A stretch of DNA of 64,000 nt from Candidatus Cacconaster scatequi. GTDB lineage: Bacteria > Bacteroidota > Bacteroidia > Bacteroidales > UBA932. The position numbers and the translations under genes are program-made. Below, piece by piece: positions 15,585-24,274 of the stretch (positions are counted from its first letter, which is position 1; each line of letters opens with the position of its first letter). A model generated the notes under the pieces. That model made no database searches. It was not told where the DNA came from and worked only from the letters and a program-made list of their open reading frames with translations. The stretch spans positions 1 through 64,000 of the forward strand of contig JAGHTO010000058.1 of the NCBI GenBank assembly GCA_018065305.1, read 5' to 3'.

Positions 15585-16426
15585 TATATTGTTTTCAACG
15601 TTTCAAAAAATAACGATGCCTGCCCGTCGTCCTTGAAACGGACGGTCAGAGTCACATTCCCGTTTGAAGAACGTTTCAAGGAGGCCTTGTTGCCGAAACG
15701 TCTCTCGAATTCCTTTCCGAGAGATGAATACAACTCCGGCAGAGCCTTCTCCGGCACGGGAGATTCCTTCTTCCTCTGTCCGAGGGACACTTTGCTTTCC
15801 ATCTGGCGGACTGACCATCCGGCCTCCGTCGCCTGTCTGCAAAGCTGAATCTGCATCTTTGGATCCTCAACCGAGAGGATGGCCTTGGCGTGCCCTACAG
15901 AAATCCTGCCAATTTTCAATTCTTTCTGAATTTCCTCGGGCAACTTGAGAAGGCGGAGGAAGTTGGCTATCGTAGCCCTTTTCTTACCCACCCTTTCGGC
16001 CATCTCCTCCTGCGTGAGATTGCACTCGTCCATCAGTCGCTGGAAACTCATGGCCGTTTCGATTGCGTCGAGATTTTCGCGCTGGATATTCTCGACGATT
16101 GCCATCTCGAGCATCGCCGTATCATCGGCCTGCCGTATATATGCAGGAACCGTTTCAAGCCCGGCCATACCGGCAGCTCTGAAACGACGTTCCCCGCTGA
16201 TAATCTGATATTTGTCATCAGCAATCCGGCGCAGTGTCAAAGGCTGGATAATGCCGAGAGCCTTTATTGAAGCCGCAAGCTCGGAAAGAGCCTCCGCATC
16301 GAAAGTATCTCGCGGCTGGTACGGATTGGGAATTATGTTTGACAACTTTATGCCGGTCACTGCCGTAGGACTGACATTGGGGATCAACGCGCTCAGGCCT
16401 TTGCCCAGAACTTCTTTCTTTGCCAT
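15584..16426 (-). CDS. parB: Chromosome-partitioning protein ParB
   Basis: 280 aa. N-terminal GLSALIP, then the ParB/CTPase domain with PNPYQPR and GERRFRAA, ENIQRENL, a helix-turn-helix (LTQEEMAERVGKKRATIANFLRLL) and a C-terminal dimerisation domain. It binds parS sites near the origin and slides as a CTP clamp. It starts in TAATG overlapping the parA stop. No full parS palindrome was found in this window, so its target lies elsewhere. Confidence 0.95.
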   Translation of the reverse strand: MAKKEVLGKGLSALIPNVSPTAVTGIKLSNIIPNPYQPRDTFDAEALSELAASIKALGIIQPLTLRRIADDKYQIISGERRFRAAGMAGLETVPAYIRQADDTAMLEMAIVENIQRENLDAIETAMSFQRLMDECNLTQEEMAERVGKKRATIANFLRLLKLPEEIQKELKIGRISVGHAKAILSVEDPKMQIQLCRQATEAGWSVRQMESKVSLGQRKKESPVPEKALPELYSSLGKEFERRFGNKASLKRSSNGNVTLTVRFKDDGQASLFFETLKTI

Positions 16427-17193
16427 TATGAATTCTTTTTGATTAATTCTTCAGCCAATGCCAGATAGTTGAACGCACCTGTTGAACCGGCATCATAAAA
16501 GATTACCGGCTTGCCGAATGAAGGAGCCTCACTCAGCCTGATGTTTCTGGTAATGACTGTTTCGAATACCATATTCTGAAAATGGTTTTTCACATCCTCC
16601 ACCACCTGGTTATGCAGCCGGAGACGGCTGTCGAACATAGTGAAGAGGAACCCTTCTATCTTCAGTGCAGGATTCAGCTTTGACTGCACCAGTTGTATTG
16701 TATTGAGCAGTTTGCCGAGCCCCTCTAGCGCGAAAAACTCAGGTTGCACAGGAATTATCACACTGTCGGAGGCGGTCAGCGCATTGACGGTGATAAGGCC
16801 GAGGGAAGGAGCGCAATCCATAATTATGTATTCGTATGAATCTCTTATACGGCTCAGTTCTCCGATAAGGACGGACTCCCTGTCATCGATATTGAGCATC
16901 TCGATTTCGGCTCCTACAAGATTGATATGGGAAGGGATTACCTTGAGGAATTCTATCTCAGTATCCTGTACGGTATCTTCTATTTTCTTCTGGCCGATCA
17001 ACACCTCGTACAACGTGTTCCCATCCCCGGAATAAGGGTTGAGATTGAGTCCTGAAGTAGCATTGGCCTGAGGGTCAGCATCGATGACAAGAGTCTTGTG
17101 TTCCATTACGGCGAGGGATGCCGCAAGATTGATGGCCGTGGTCGTCTTGCCCACACCGCCTTTCTGATTTGCAATAGCTATTACCTTTCCCAT
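16426..17193 (-). CDS. parA: Chromosome-partitioning ATPase ParA/Soj
   Basis: 255 aa. Deviant Walker A KGGVGKTT (11-18), Walker A' DADPQANAT, and Walker B-like IIMDCAPSLG. No extra N-terminal helix-turn-helix, so it is a chromosomal Soj-type ParA. It drives origin segregation together with ParB, to which it is translationally coupled. Transcription begins from a -7 box that forms a palindrome with that of the divergent lipid kinase. Confidence 0.95.
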   Translation of the reverse strand: MGKVIAIANQKGGVGKTTTAINLAASLAVMEHKTLVIDADPQANATSGLNLNPYSGDGNTLYEVLIGQKKIEDTVQDTEIEFLKVIPSHINLVGAEIEMLNIDDRESVLIGELSRIRDSYEYIIMDCAPSLGLITVNALTASDSVIIPVQPEFFALEGLGKLLNTIQLVQSKLNPALKIEGFLFTMFDSRLRLHNQVVEDVKNHFQNMVFETVITRNIRLSEAPSFGKPVIFYDAGSTGAFNYLALAEELIKKNS

Positions 17194-17211
17194 AAGTTAG
17201 TATATAACTGA

Positions 17212-17243
17212 CAAATTTACTAAATTTGCATATCATAAACAAG
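17212..17243 (-). promoter_or_regulatory. Promoter of the parA operon
   Basis: Minus strand CTTG (17243-17240), 20 bases, TAAATTTG (17219-17212). The -7 box abuts the oppositely oriented one at 17221-17228, with one C between. Confidence 0.6.
17221..17228 (+). promoter_or_regulatory. -7 box of the lipid kinase gene
   Basis: TAAATTTG, exact consensus, with TTAG at 17197-17200 as a weak -33 element. Leader of about 15 bases to the ATG at 17250. Confidence 0.5.
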
Positions 17244-17249
17244 AAGGGT

Positions 17250-18191
17250 ATGACAAATTCAAAGTGGAAAGTGATTGTAAGCAGGACCTCCGGAAGCGGG
17301 AAAGCGCTTCGCGACTGGCCCGACATCTCAGGTCTTCTGAGAAAAGCGGGAATAGAGTACAGCGAAGTAATAACCGAGCATCCGTTCCACGCCATAGAAC
17401 TTGCGGCACAGGCCGTCAAGGAGGGATTCCGCAAACTTCTCGTCATCGGCGGAGACGGAGCTGTCCACGAAGTGATAAACGGTCTGTTCTCACAGGATGA
17501 GGTCTCCCCATGCGACGTGACAATCGCCCTGATTCCGGTGGGCTCAGGAAATGACTGGGCCCGTATGCACAAGATACCCAAGAACTACAAGGCCGCCATC
17601 GCAATGGTAGCCAAGGCAGATGCTTTCTCCCGTTTCCAGGACGTCGCCCGCATTGCAACCCTTATGGACGGCAAACCCTACAGCCGATATATGATAAATA
17701 TCGGCGGTCTGGGATTCGATGCCGAAGTCTGCCGCCGTTTCGATATGGCCAAGGCACGTGGAAAGGCGAAGGATCACCAGTATTACAAGTCACTGCTGAG
17801 CGGGTTCCTGTTCTATCACTGCCTGAAATTCAGAATTCACGTTGACGGGAATCTGTTTTATGAAGGGCCTGCTCTTTCCGTCGCCCTCGGAATCGGCAGA
17901 TACTGCGGAGGCGGGATGATGCAGACTCCCGACGCGATTCCTGACGACGGTCTGATAAACCTGACAGTCATCGAAAGAATCAACAAGTTTTCATTCCTGA
18001 AGAAAGTCCCTTCTCTTTTCAAAGGGACTGTGTATCAGCACAAGGAAGCTCACCACACCGTAGGAAAGCATCTTGAAATTGAGGCCGTCCCCTACTCCTA
18101 TATGGAGGTCGACGGAGAGACTGTCGGCCGCACTCCCGTCACTGTCGACATCATCCCCGACGCCATCAAGGTCGTCAGCTGCATGAAATAA
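17250..18191 (+). CDS. Diacylglycerol/lipid kinase family protein
   Basis: 313 aa from the ATG at 17250; an upstream TTG lies inside the promoter. DAGK catalytic domain: GGDGAVHEVING nucleotide motif, IPVGSGNDWAR, and a C-terminal YegS/BmrU-like domain ending IDVDG-type (MEVDGE). It phosphorylates a membrane lipid such as diacylglycerol or a sphingoid base; Bacteroidales make sphingolipids, so a sphingosine-type substrate is possible but not shown. It stands alone and divergent to parA. Confidence 0.88.
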   Translation: MTNSKWKVIVSRTSGSGKALRDWPDISGLLRKAGIEYSEVITEHPFHAIELAAQAVKEGFRKLLVIGGDGAVHEVINGLFSQDEVSPCDVTIALIPVGSGNDWARMHKIPKNYKAAIAMVAKADAFSRFQDVARIATLMDGKPYSRYMINIGGLGFDAEVCRRFDMAKARGKAKDHQYYKSLLSGFLFYHCLKFRIHVDGNLFYEGPALSVALGIGRYCGGGMMQTPDAIPDDGLINLTVIERINKFSFLKKVPSLFKGTVYQHKEAHHTVGKHLEIEAVPYSYMEVDGETVGRTPVTVDIIPDAIKVVSCMK

Positions 18192-18202
18192 TTCCTCGGT
18201 CC

Positions 18203-19876
18203 TTAAAGTTTGAAGCCGTCCTTCAGGCTTGTAGTCTTGTTCATCACAAGCTTTTCGGGGGTCGAATCGGGGTCTTTCCTGTAGTACCCCACCCTCTCGA
18301 ACTGAACGGCGATACCGCTCTCATCCTCAAGAAGAGCGGGTTCTGCATAGCCGGTCTTCACAATCAGGCTGTCCGGATTGAGAAACTCCTTGTAGTCCCT
18401 CTCCGCAGGTATGCCTCCCATATCCGCCTCTGTGAAAAGACGGTCATAATTGCGGCACTCAATCTCCTTCATATAGTCCGTACTGACCCAATGGATTGTC
18501 CCCTTGACAGAACGCCAGACTCCTGAATTGGGGCTGGTCTGAGGGTCGTAGGTGCATTCCAGCTCAACAACCTTGCCGTCGGCATCCTTGATAACCTTCT
18601 CACATTTGACGATATACGTGTATTTGAGACGAACTTCGCCGTCGGGGCGGAGACGGAAGAACTTCTTGGGGGCATCTTCCATAAAGTCAGCCCGATCGAT
18701 GAGAAGGGTGCCGGTGAAAGGAACCTTTCTCTTCGGTCCGTCGGGAGCGGCGGGATTCAGAGGGGCTTCGAACCACTCCACCTTTCCCTTCTCCCAATTG
18801 GTGATTGTCACCTTGATGGGGTCATCGCTGACAACCATATAGCGATTGCTGCGTTCGTTGAGATCCTGACGCACGCACCACTCCAGAAGACCGATGTCCA
18901 TCAGCTGGTCGTGCTTCGTGACACCGATTTTATCGCAGAAGAGCTTCAATGCCTCGGGAGTGTATCCCCTCCTTCTGACACCGCACAGAGTCGGCATACG
19001 GGGATCATCCCAACCGCTTACCAAACCTTTCTGAACGAGTTCGAGCAGCTTGCGCTTCGACATGAGGGTGTATGTGAGGTTCAGCCTTGCAAATTCATAC
19101 TGATGAGAGGGAAAAATGCCCAGAGTTTCTATGAACCAGTCATACAGAGGACGGTGGACGTCAAATTCCAAAGTGCAGATTGAATGTGTGATATGCTCGA
19201 TGGAGTCGCACTGTCCGTGGGTGAAGTCATACATAGGGTAGATACACCACTTGTCCCCTGTCCTATGATGATGCGCGTGCTTGATTCTGTAAAGAATCGG
19301 GTCGCGGAACATCATATTGGGATGGGCCATATCTATCTTTGCGCGAAGAACTTTCTCTCCGTCAGCATACTTACCGTCACGCATCTCGCGGAAAAGACGC
19401 AAGTTCTCCTCCACGCTGCGGTTTCTCCACGGGCTGTCCTTCCCGGGAACCTCGACCGTCCCCCTGTTCTCACGCATCTGCTCCACCGTCTGGTCATCCA
19501 CGTATGCCTGCCCACGCTCAATCATCATCTCAGCCCACTGATAGAGCTGGTCGAAATAGTCGGAAGCATATAGTTCCTTCTCCCACTGGAATCCGAGCCA
19601 CTTGATATCCTCCTTGATGGCGTCCACATACTCGGTATCCTCCTTGGTAGGATTGGTGTCATCATATCGCAGATTGGTCTTTCCGCCATATTTCAGGGCG
19701 AGGCCGAAATTTATGCAAAGGCTTTTGGCGTGTCCCAGATGAAGATATCCGTTGGGTTCGGGTGGGAATCTGGTGAGGATGCTCTCATATTTTCCGCTCG
19801 CAAGATCGGATTCTATTATCTCTTCAAGAAAATTGAGTTTCTTTTCAGCGGGTTCAGTCAAAGTCTTTTCTTCCAT
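18203..19876 (-). CDS. glnS: Glutaminyl-tRNA synthetase
   Basis: 557 aa from the ATG at 19876; the TTG at 19897 falls in the -7 box and is rejected. Class I synthetase with a HIGH-type motif in PPEPNGYLHLGHAK and a KMSKS-type LMSKRKL, followed by the two anticodon-binding beta-barrels. It charges tRNA-Gln directly, so this organism does not depend on transamidation for Gln. Convergent with the lipid kinase gene and divergent from miaA. Confidence 0.96.
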   Translation of the reverse strand: MEEKTLTEPAEKKLNFLEEIIESDLASGKYESILTRFPPEPNGYLHLGHAKSLCINFGLALKYGGKTNLRYDDTNPTKEDTEYVDAIKEDIKWLGFQWEKELYASDYFDQLYQWAEMMIERGQAYVDDQTVEQMRENRGTVEVPGKDSPWRNRSVEENLRLFREMRDGKYADGEKVLRAKIDMAHPNMMFRDPILYRIKHAHHHRTGDKWCIYPMYDFTHGQCDSIEHITHSICTLEFDVHRPLYDWFIETLGIFPSHQYEFARLNLTYTLMSKRKLLELVQKGLVSGWDDPRMPTLCGVRRRGYTPEALKLFCDKIGVTKHDQLMDIGLLEWCVRQDLNERSNRYMVVSDDPIKVTITNWEKGKVEWFEAPLNPAAPDGPKRKVPFTGTLLIDRADFMEDAPKKFFRLRPDGEVRLKYTYIVKCEKVIKDADGKVVELECTYDPQTSPNSGVWRSVKGTIHWVSTDYMKEIECRNYDRLFTEADMGGIPAERDYKEFLNPDSLIVKTGYAEPALLEDESGIAVQFERVGYYRKDPDSTPEKLVMNKTTSLKDGFKL

Positions 19877-19894
19877 TTCTGATGATTTTTTACG

Positions 19895-19902
19895 CAAAAT
19901 TA
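19895..19902 (-). promoter_or_regulatory. -7 box of glnS
   Basis: Minus strand TAATTTTG, exact consensus, 18 bases before the glnS ATG. Confidence 0.5.
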
Positions 19903-19934
19903 CACAAAATCGTTAAAAATTCGTCCCTATTTCA

Positions 19935-19942
19935 TAATTTTG
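19935..19942 (+). promoter_or_regulatory. -7 box of miaA, 7 bases from the start codon
   Basis: TAATTTTG, exact consensus, ends 7 bases before the ATG at 19950. Transcription would begin at or next to the start codon, leaving no room for a ribosome-binding site. Confidence 0.5.
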
Positions 19943-19949
19943 CGATGAT

Positions 19950-20801
19950 ATGTACGAGGAATACGAACTGATTTGCATACTCGGACCGACAGCGAGCGGG
20001 AAAACCAGATATGCGGTGGAGCTTGCCGGAAAGATTGACGGCGAGATTCTCTCCGGAGATTCCCGTCAGGTCTACCGCGGGATGGACATAGGGACGGGCA
20101 AGGACCTTGAGGAATACGGCTCTGTCCCCTACCATCTTATCGACATTGCGGATGCAGGCACGAAGTACAATATCTATCAGTATCAGAAGGATTTCAGCGA
20201 AGCATACCGGGACATTGTCAGCCGAGGGCGGCGTCCTGTTCTATGTGGAGGGAGCGGGCTTTACATCGAAGCCGTGACAAGCGGGTATCACCTGCCCGAC
20301 GTACCCGCGAATGAGGCCTTGCGGGCAGAACTGGCCGCGTTGCCGATGGATGAGCTGATTGCCCGCTACGAGAAACTCCGCAAGCCTCACAACAAGACCG
20401 ACTACGACACGAAACAGCGGCTGATAAGAGCCTTGGAGATAGCCATTTATGAGAATGAGCATCCCGTACGGTACTCTTCCTACCTGCCGCAGAAAACCAA
20501 ATTCATCGGAATCAGTGTGTCGCGGGAGGAGCGGAACGCCCGCATTGACGCGAGGTTGGAGCGCAGGCTGGAAAGCGGTATGGTCGAGGAAGTGAGAGGA
20601 TTGCTGGAAAGCGGGATTCCGGCGGAGAATCTGATATATTACGGTTTGGAATACAAATACATAACGCTTTATCTCACCGGAGAGATGGAGTATGCCACGA
20701 TGGTGGAGAGGCTTCGCATCGCCATCCATCAGTTCGCCAAGCGCCAGATGACCTGGTTCCGCGGGATGGAACGCCGCGGCATCCAAATCGAGTGGATATG
20801 A
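19950..20801 (+). CDS. miaA: tRNA dimethylallyltransferase
   Basis: 283 aa. P-loop GPTASGKT (12-19), SGDSRQVYRGMDIGTGK binding A37, and RRLESGMVEEV. It adds dimethylallyl to N6 of A37 in tRNAs reading UNN codons. At 283 aa it is slightly shorter than the usual ~300. The sequence GTGKDLEEY departs from the common GTAKP, as in the second MiaA paralogue often found in Bacteroidales. I infer that another copy may exist elsewhere. It appears leaderless. Confidence 0.9.
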   Translation: MYEEYELICILGPTASGKTRYAVELAGKIDGEILSGDSRQVYRGMDIGTGKDLEEYGSVPYHLIDIADAGTKYNIYQYQKDFSEAYRDIVSRGRRPVLCGGSGLYIEAVTSGYHLPDVPANEALRAELAALPMDELIARYEKLRKPHNKTDYDTKQRLIRALEIAIYENEHPVRYSSYLPQKTKFIGISVSREERNARIDARLERRLESGMVEEVRGLLESGIPAENLIYYGLEYKYITLYLTGEMEYATMVERLRIAIHQFAKRQMTWFRGMERRGIQIEWI

Positions 20802-20804
20802 GCT

Positions 20805-20956
20805 GTTTGCCGCTTATATTTGGCGGATTGCCTGTCACGTATGAGGACCTAAGCACCCGCGCTTAATAGCGGGAGGGGCCCACAAGCGTAGCGCAGTGGG
20901 AGGGTGAGCGAAGCGAAGTCCGAAATAGTGACAGACAGGAGCCATAAGCGGCAAAC
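20805..20956. repeat. Nested-hairpin intergenic element with perfect 13-bp terminal inverted repeats
   Basis: GTTTGCCGCTTAT (20805-20817) and ATAAGCGGCAAAC (20944-20956) are perfect reverse complements 126 bases apart. Inside, CTGTCAC (20832-20838) pairs with GTGACAG (20928-20934), and two hairpins occur: CCCGC/GCGGG (20856-20873) and CCCAC/GTGGG (20879-20900). The whole 152 bases could fold as one branched structure. It begins 3 bases after the miaA stop. It could be a MITE/REP-like repeat, a structured RNA, or a complex terminator. Confidence 0.65.
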
Positions 20957-20972
20957 ATCATGAGAAAAATAG

Positions 20973-20980
20973 TATATTTG
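20973..20980 (+). promoter_or_regulatory. -7 box upstream of the small membrane protein gene
   Basis: TATATTTG, exact consensus, 19 bases before the ATG at 21000. No clear -33 element. Confidence 0.4.
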
Positions 20981-20999
20981 TTCAATAATTTGCAGTGTT

Positions 21000-21485
21000 A
21001 TGAAATATCTGATAAGATCGATAAAGTATCTGATATATTTTGTCTTGATTTTCTTTCTGATTGTCGGACTGATTTATCTCTTCTCCACTCAGAAGCAGTC
21101 GGGACTTTCTTTCACCGAAATGTTTCAGGAGGGCTCTTTCCCCAAACTGGCGATTTTCTTCCTGATAGTGGCGGCGCTATATCCCGCTCTCGGTTTCGGG
21201 AAGAGGAATCTGTATCTCAACGGGGAATACTCGAAATATGCAGACATCATCGACCTGGCAATGAGGGATTTGGAGTACGAGAAAACTTCTCAGGAAGGCG
21301 ACAGGGTCGTCTACAGATGCGCCAGCCACAGCAAACGCCTCGGTCGGATGTATGAAGATGCCATCACATTCGATACAAGCGACAATCCCGTCGTGATAGA
21401 AGGATTCAGGAAAGACACGACCCGTGTGCTGAGCACAGTCTCTTATCGCATCCGTCAGTTTGAAAATCCTGAAGATCAGGAATAA
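21000..21485 (+). CDS. Conserved small membrane protein
   Basis: 161 aa. Two predicted membrane helices (about 9-28 and 48-65), then a soluble domain (about 75-160) with many charged residues. I do not recognise a named family. It sits 6 bases before smpB and is probably cotranscribed. The pattern of two helices followed by a cytoplasmic domain is seen in several unnamed Bacteroidales proteins linked to smpB. Confidence 0.75.
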   Translation: MKYLIRSIKYLIYFVLIFFLIVGLIYLFSTQKQSGLSFTEMFQEGSFPKLAIFFLIVAALYPALGFGKRNLYLNGEYSKYADIIDLAMRDLEYEKTSQEGDRVVYRCASHSKRLGRMYEDAITFDTSDNPVVIEGFRKDTTRVLSTVSYRIRQFENPEDQE

Positions 21486-21491
21486 CCGGCT

Positions 21492-21944
21492 ATGGCCAAG
21501 GGAAAGAACAGAATAGAGATAAAAAACAGGAGGGCGGGATTCGAATTCGAGTTCCTCGAGAATTTCACTGCCGGTATCGTCTTGAGCGGAACGGAAATCA
21601 AGTCCATCCGCGAAGGGAAGGCTTCCCTTGTGGACAGCTACTGCTATTTTGTCGGCACCGAACTGTTCGTCAAGAATATGAACGTGGCGGAATACTGGTG
21701 GGGCAGCGCATTCAGCCGTCAGGACCCAAGGCGTGACCGCAAGCTTCTGCTGACGAAGAAAGAGCTCCGCAAACTGCAGCGCGCCGTCAAGGAGAAGGGA
21801 CTGACAATAGTTGCCACCCGCCTTTTCATCTCCGAGAACGGCTACGCCAAACTGAATATCTCCCTCGCCCGAGGCAAGCGTGAATTCGACAAACGCGAGT
21901 CCATCAAAGAGAAGGACATGCGCCGCGAACGCGAGCGCGACTGA
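21492..21944 (+). CDS. smpB: SsrA-binding protein SmpB
   Basis: 150 aa, usual length. Conserved [29 protein letters not shown] and a basic C-terminal tail (RERERD region) that enters the decoding centre. It works with tmRNA to rescue stalled ribosomes. The tmRNA gene itself is not in this window. The 3' end overlaps the convergent ABC permease gene by 41 bases. Confidence 0.96.
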   Translation: MAKGKNRIEIKNRRAGFEFEFLENFTAGIVLSGTEIKSIREGKASLVDSYCYFVGTELFVKNMNVAEYWWGSAFSRQDPRRDRKLLLTKKELRKLQRAVKEKGLTIVATRLFISENGYAKLNISLARGKREFDKRESIKEKDMRRERERD

Positions 21945-23103
21945 TTCTTGCAGCAATTACCGAGATGAGGCAATATGCCGCAGTCTGGATGAGCAGACCG
22001 TTCAACAGATTTCCGACCTGTGAGAGCTCGCATCCCGCCGTGTTCAGATTGATGAACGCCGGACAGGCGAACGATGTCGGGAATATATACGAGAACAGCC
22101 TCCAGAATTTCGGGAATGCAGTTGCCGGCCAAGAGAAACCGGTCAGGAACATTACAATCGGCGAAATGAACAGAAGGGTCACCAGTACGGTTTCGCGCCT
22201 GTGGAAGAACGAACTCCACGCAGTTGCAAAGAAGACGCAATCGGTGACATAGATAAGCAGAAGTACCAGTATGTCCGTAAAATTGCCTCTTTGCGGCAAT
22301 CCGAACATCGCAGGAACAAGGCAGGCGATATATACGCCGATGACCATGAAAATCCCCCAATATGCCGCAGCCCTTCCGGCAACGACACTGCCCACATGCG
22401 GCCCGTTCGCACGGTCGCAAAGGCGCAGATAACTGCTCCCCTCCTCGCGCACCGTTCCCGCCATAAGGCACACGCCGTAGAACATAACCTGCTGTATGAT
22501 GAGAAGCAGGGCTGCGGAAAGGAAGAAGATGGAGTAAGAGAAAGTATTGTTGTACGGATTGTTCTCTTCGTATGGTATAGCCTCAATCAGCTGGGAAATC
22601 TCCTGGTCGGACATTCCGCCGGCACCATATCGTTCAATCTTTATCTTCTCCATCTCGTCCAGCATCACAAAGTTCGCCCCAAGCATCAGGTTCTTGTAAT
22701 AGAGGAAACTGCTCATATCGGCATAGATGGAAAGCGTCGCCGTACGGCACTCGTCTATATTTCGTCCGAAATCCTCCGGGAAATAAAGGACGCCCTTGAC
22801 CTTGCGCTGACGCATGAATTCCTCCGCCTCAGCCATTGTCGCACATTTCTGAGCCACGCGCAGTTCCCTGGTGGCATCTACCTTCCGGATGTACCTGCGG
22901 CTGTGGACGCTGTGGGACTCATCGACCACGGCGACAGGAGTATCCTCGAGTATTCCGTTATGATATACGCAGTTGTACAGAAGCGGATATCCCAAACCCG
23001 CAACGAAGAATATGAGCGTCATCCCTCCGTCGCTTACAATCCTTTTCAACTCGCGCCGGCATATCAGCACGGCGTCGCCGAACCATTTCTTCAATCCACC
23101 CAT
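21904..23103 (-). CDS. ABC-2 type transporter permease, second of a pair
   Basis: 399 aa from the ATG at 23103, one base after the upstream stop (TGATATG). ABC2_membrane_3 architecture: one N-terminal membrane helix (about 28-48), a large extracytoplasmic domain (about 50-220), then five or six helices. The C-terminus is Arg-rich. It would form a heterodimeric membrane channel with the upstream permease. No ATP-binding subunit is encoded in the operon. Substrate unknown; drug, lipid or other hydrophobic export is likely by family. Confidence 0.87.
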   Translation of the reverse strand: MGGLKKWFGDAVLICRRELKRIVSDGGMTLIFFVAGLGYPLLYNCVYHNGILEDTPVAVVDESHSVHSRRYIRKVDATRELRVAQKCATMAEAEEFMRQRKVKGVLYFPEDFGRNIDECRTATLSIYADMSSFLYYKNLMLGANFVMLDEMEKIKIERYGAGGMSDQEISQLIEAIPYEENNPYNNTFSYSIFFLSAALLLIIQQVMFYGVCLMAGTVREEGSSYLRLCDRANGPHVGSVVAGRAAAYWGIFMVIGVYIACLVPAMFGLPQRGNFTDILVLLLIYVTDCVFFATAWSSFFHRRETVLVTLLFISPIVMFLTGFSWPATAFPKFWRLFSYIFPTSFACPAFINLNTAGCELSQVGNLLNGLLIQTAAYCLISVIAARISRARVRGACPSL

Positions 23104-23104
23104 A

Positions 23105-24274
23105 TCAGTTCTTAGGATAATCAAGTTTTACAAATGCCGACTTCAGCCTCGGCAGCACAAATACCGGCGGTATCAGAAACGCCAGCAGCCAAATCACCTC
23201 CTTCCACCATCCGGAAAAACCGCTTCCATACATTATTTCCTGCACTCCGAACAGGTAGTAATGGCGCAGAGGGAACATATACGGAAATCCCTGCAGTATC
23301 CTCGGCATCACCTCCACCGGAAGGGTAAATCCGGTGAAACTGAGCGACAGCACGCTGAATATAGCTCCGAGGCTCAAGGCAAAACGGCAAATCGGACAGA
23401 TTCCGATGATGAACACCGCGCAGGATTCGCTGGCAAGCACCAGAAGCAGCATATCAAGCATCATGTTCCATATCGAGCCGGCAAGAGGGAAATGCATCCA
23501 GGAGAACAGCAGAACTTCCACAACCATTCCGAGCAATGTGAAGAAAACTGTATAGAGGATGAGCTTTCCACCCACCGCCACGGCGATGGAGCCGCCGCTT
23601 GTCTCCAGCAGTTCCGTTGATTTGTTGTATTTCAGCTCTATGCCGAGAGAATAGATGAGTATCAGGATTATCACCATCTGCAGCGTTCCCGGGAGCATGT
23701 TTGTGGAAAGGCACTCGTTGTAACTGGTCAGCGGATTGCCTATTTTGTGAAGGTCTATGTTGACAGGGCGCAACAGCCCCTGCATCTGCGATGCCGGGAT
23801 GCCTCTGGCTTCGAGCACCTGTTTCTGCACTGCACCCGATGTCAGATAGATCATTGTCAGCAAATCCTGATAGGACAGTGCCCCGCCAACGAAATAGAGG
23901 CCGTTGATATAGATGGTGATCTTCGGCTGCCGGTTGGCCTGCAGGTCGCTGTTGAATCCAGTCGGAATGAGACATACGGAGGTGAGCTTCCCGGTCTGCA
24001 TATCATTCCTCGCCTCAGCGAACGTGTCGTATCGGACGACCTTGCCAAGCTGCGTCGCGTCAAGCTGGCGGACGAAGTTGCGCGACAGGGACGAATTGTC
24101 ATTGTCCACCACTCCGATTGGAAGGTCGGAAGGAAGCCCGTCTCCGAGAAAAGTCAGATAAAAGAGCGAGCAGAACGCCATTATCGCCAGAGGAGCGACC
24201 ACGAATATCGGACGCTTCCTCCAGATCTCGAGTTCCCTCAGGATTACGTTCTTGAGATTTTGACGTGACATCAC
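23105..24274 (-). CDS. ABC-2 type transporter permease, first of a pair
   Basis: 389 aa. Same layout as the next gene: a helix at about 22-42, a large external domain (about 45-215) with GVVDNDNSSLSR, then helices at about 220-240, 260-290, 295-320, 325-345 and 360-380. Its ATG overlaps the stop of the HlyD gene (ATGA). These YbhS/YbhR-like pairs normally need an ATPase, which is missing here and must be supplied from elsewhere. Confidence 0.87.
   Translation of the reverse strand: MMSRQNLKNVILRELEIWRKRPIFVVAPLAIMAFCSLFYLTFLGDGLPSDLPIGVVDNDNSSLSRNFVRQLDATQLGKVVRYDTFAEARNDMQTGKLTSVCLIPTGFNSDLQANRQPKITIYINGLYFVGGALSYQDLLTMIYLTSGAVQKQVLEARGIPASQMQGLLRPVNIDLHKIGNPLTSYNECLSTNMLPGTLQMVIILILIYSLGIELKYNKSTELLETSGGSIAVAVGGKLILYTVFFTLLGMVVEVLLFSWMHFPLAGSIWNMMLDMLLLVLASESCAVFIIGICPICRFALSLGAIFSVLSLSFTGFTLPVEVMPRILQGFPYMFPLRHYYLFGVQEIMYGSGFSGWWKEVIWLLAFLIPPVFVLPRLKSAFVKLDYPKN

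Noticed and set aside
14679..15848. Long plus-strand frame (389 aa) opposite the DUF5683 and parB genes
   Set aside because: Low-complexity mixed composition, no start context, no recognisable domain; it mirrors the codon pattern of the real genes.
15100..17200. parS site near parAB
   Set aside because: Looked for TGTTTCACGTGAAACA; only a partial TGTTTCGTGAT at about 15202 was seen, which is too weak.
22201..23115. Plus-strand frame (304 aa) opposite the ABC permease
   Set aside because: His/Arg-rich shadow without family features; the opposite strand has a clear permease.
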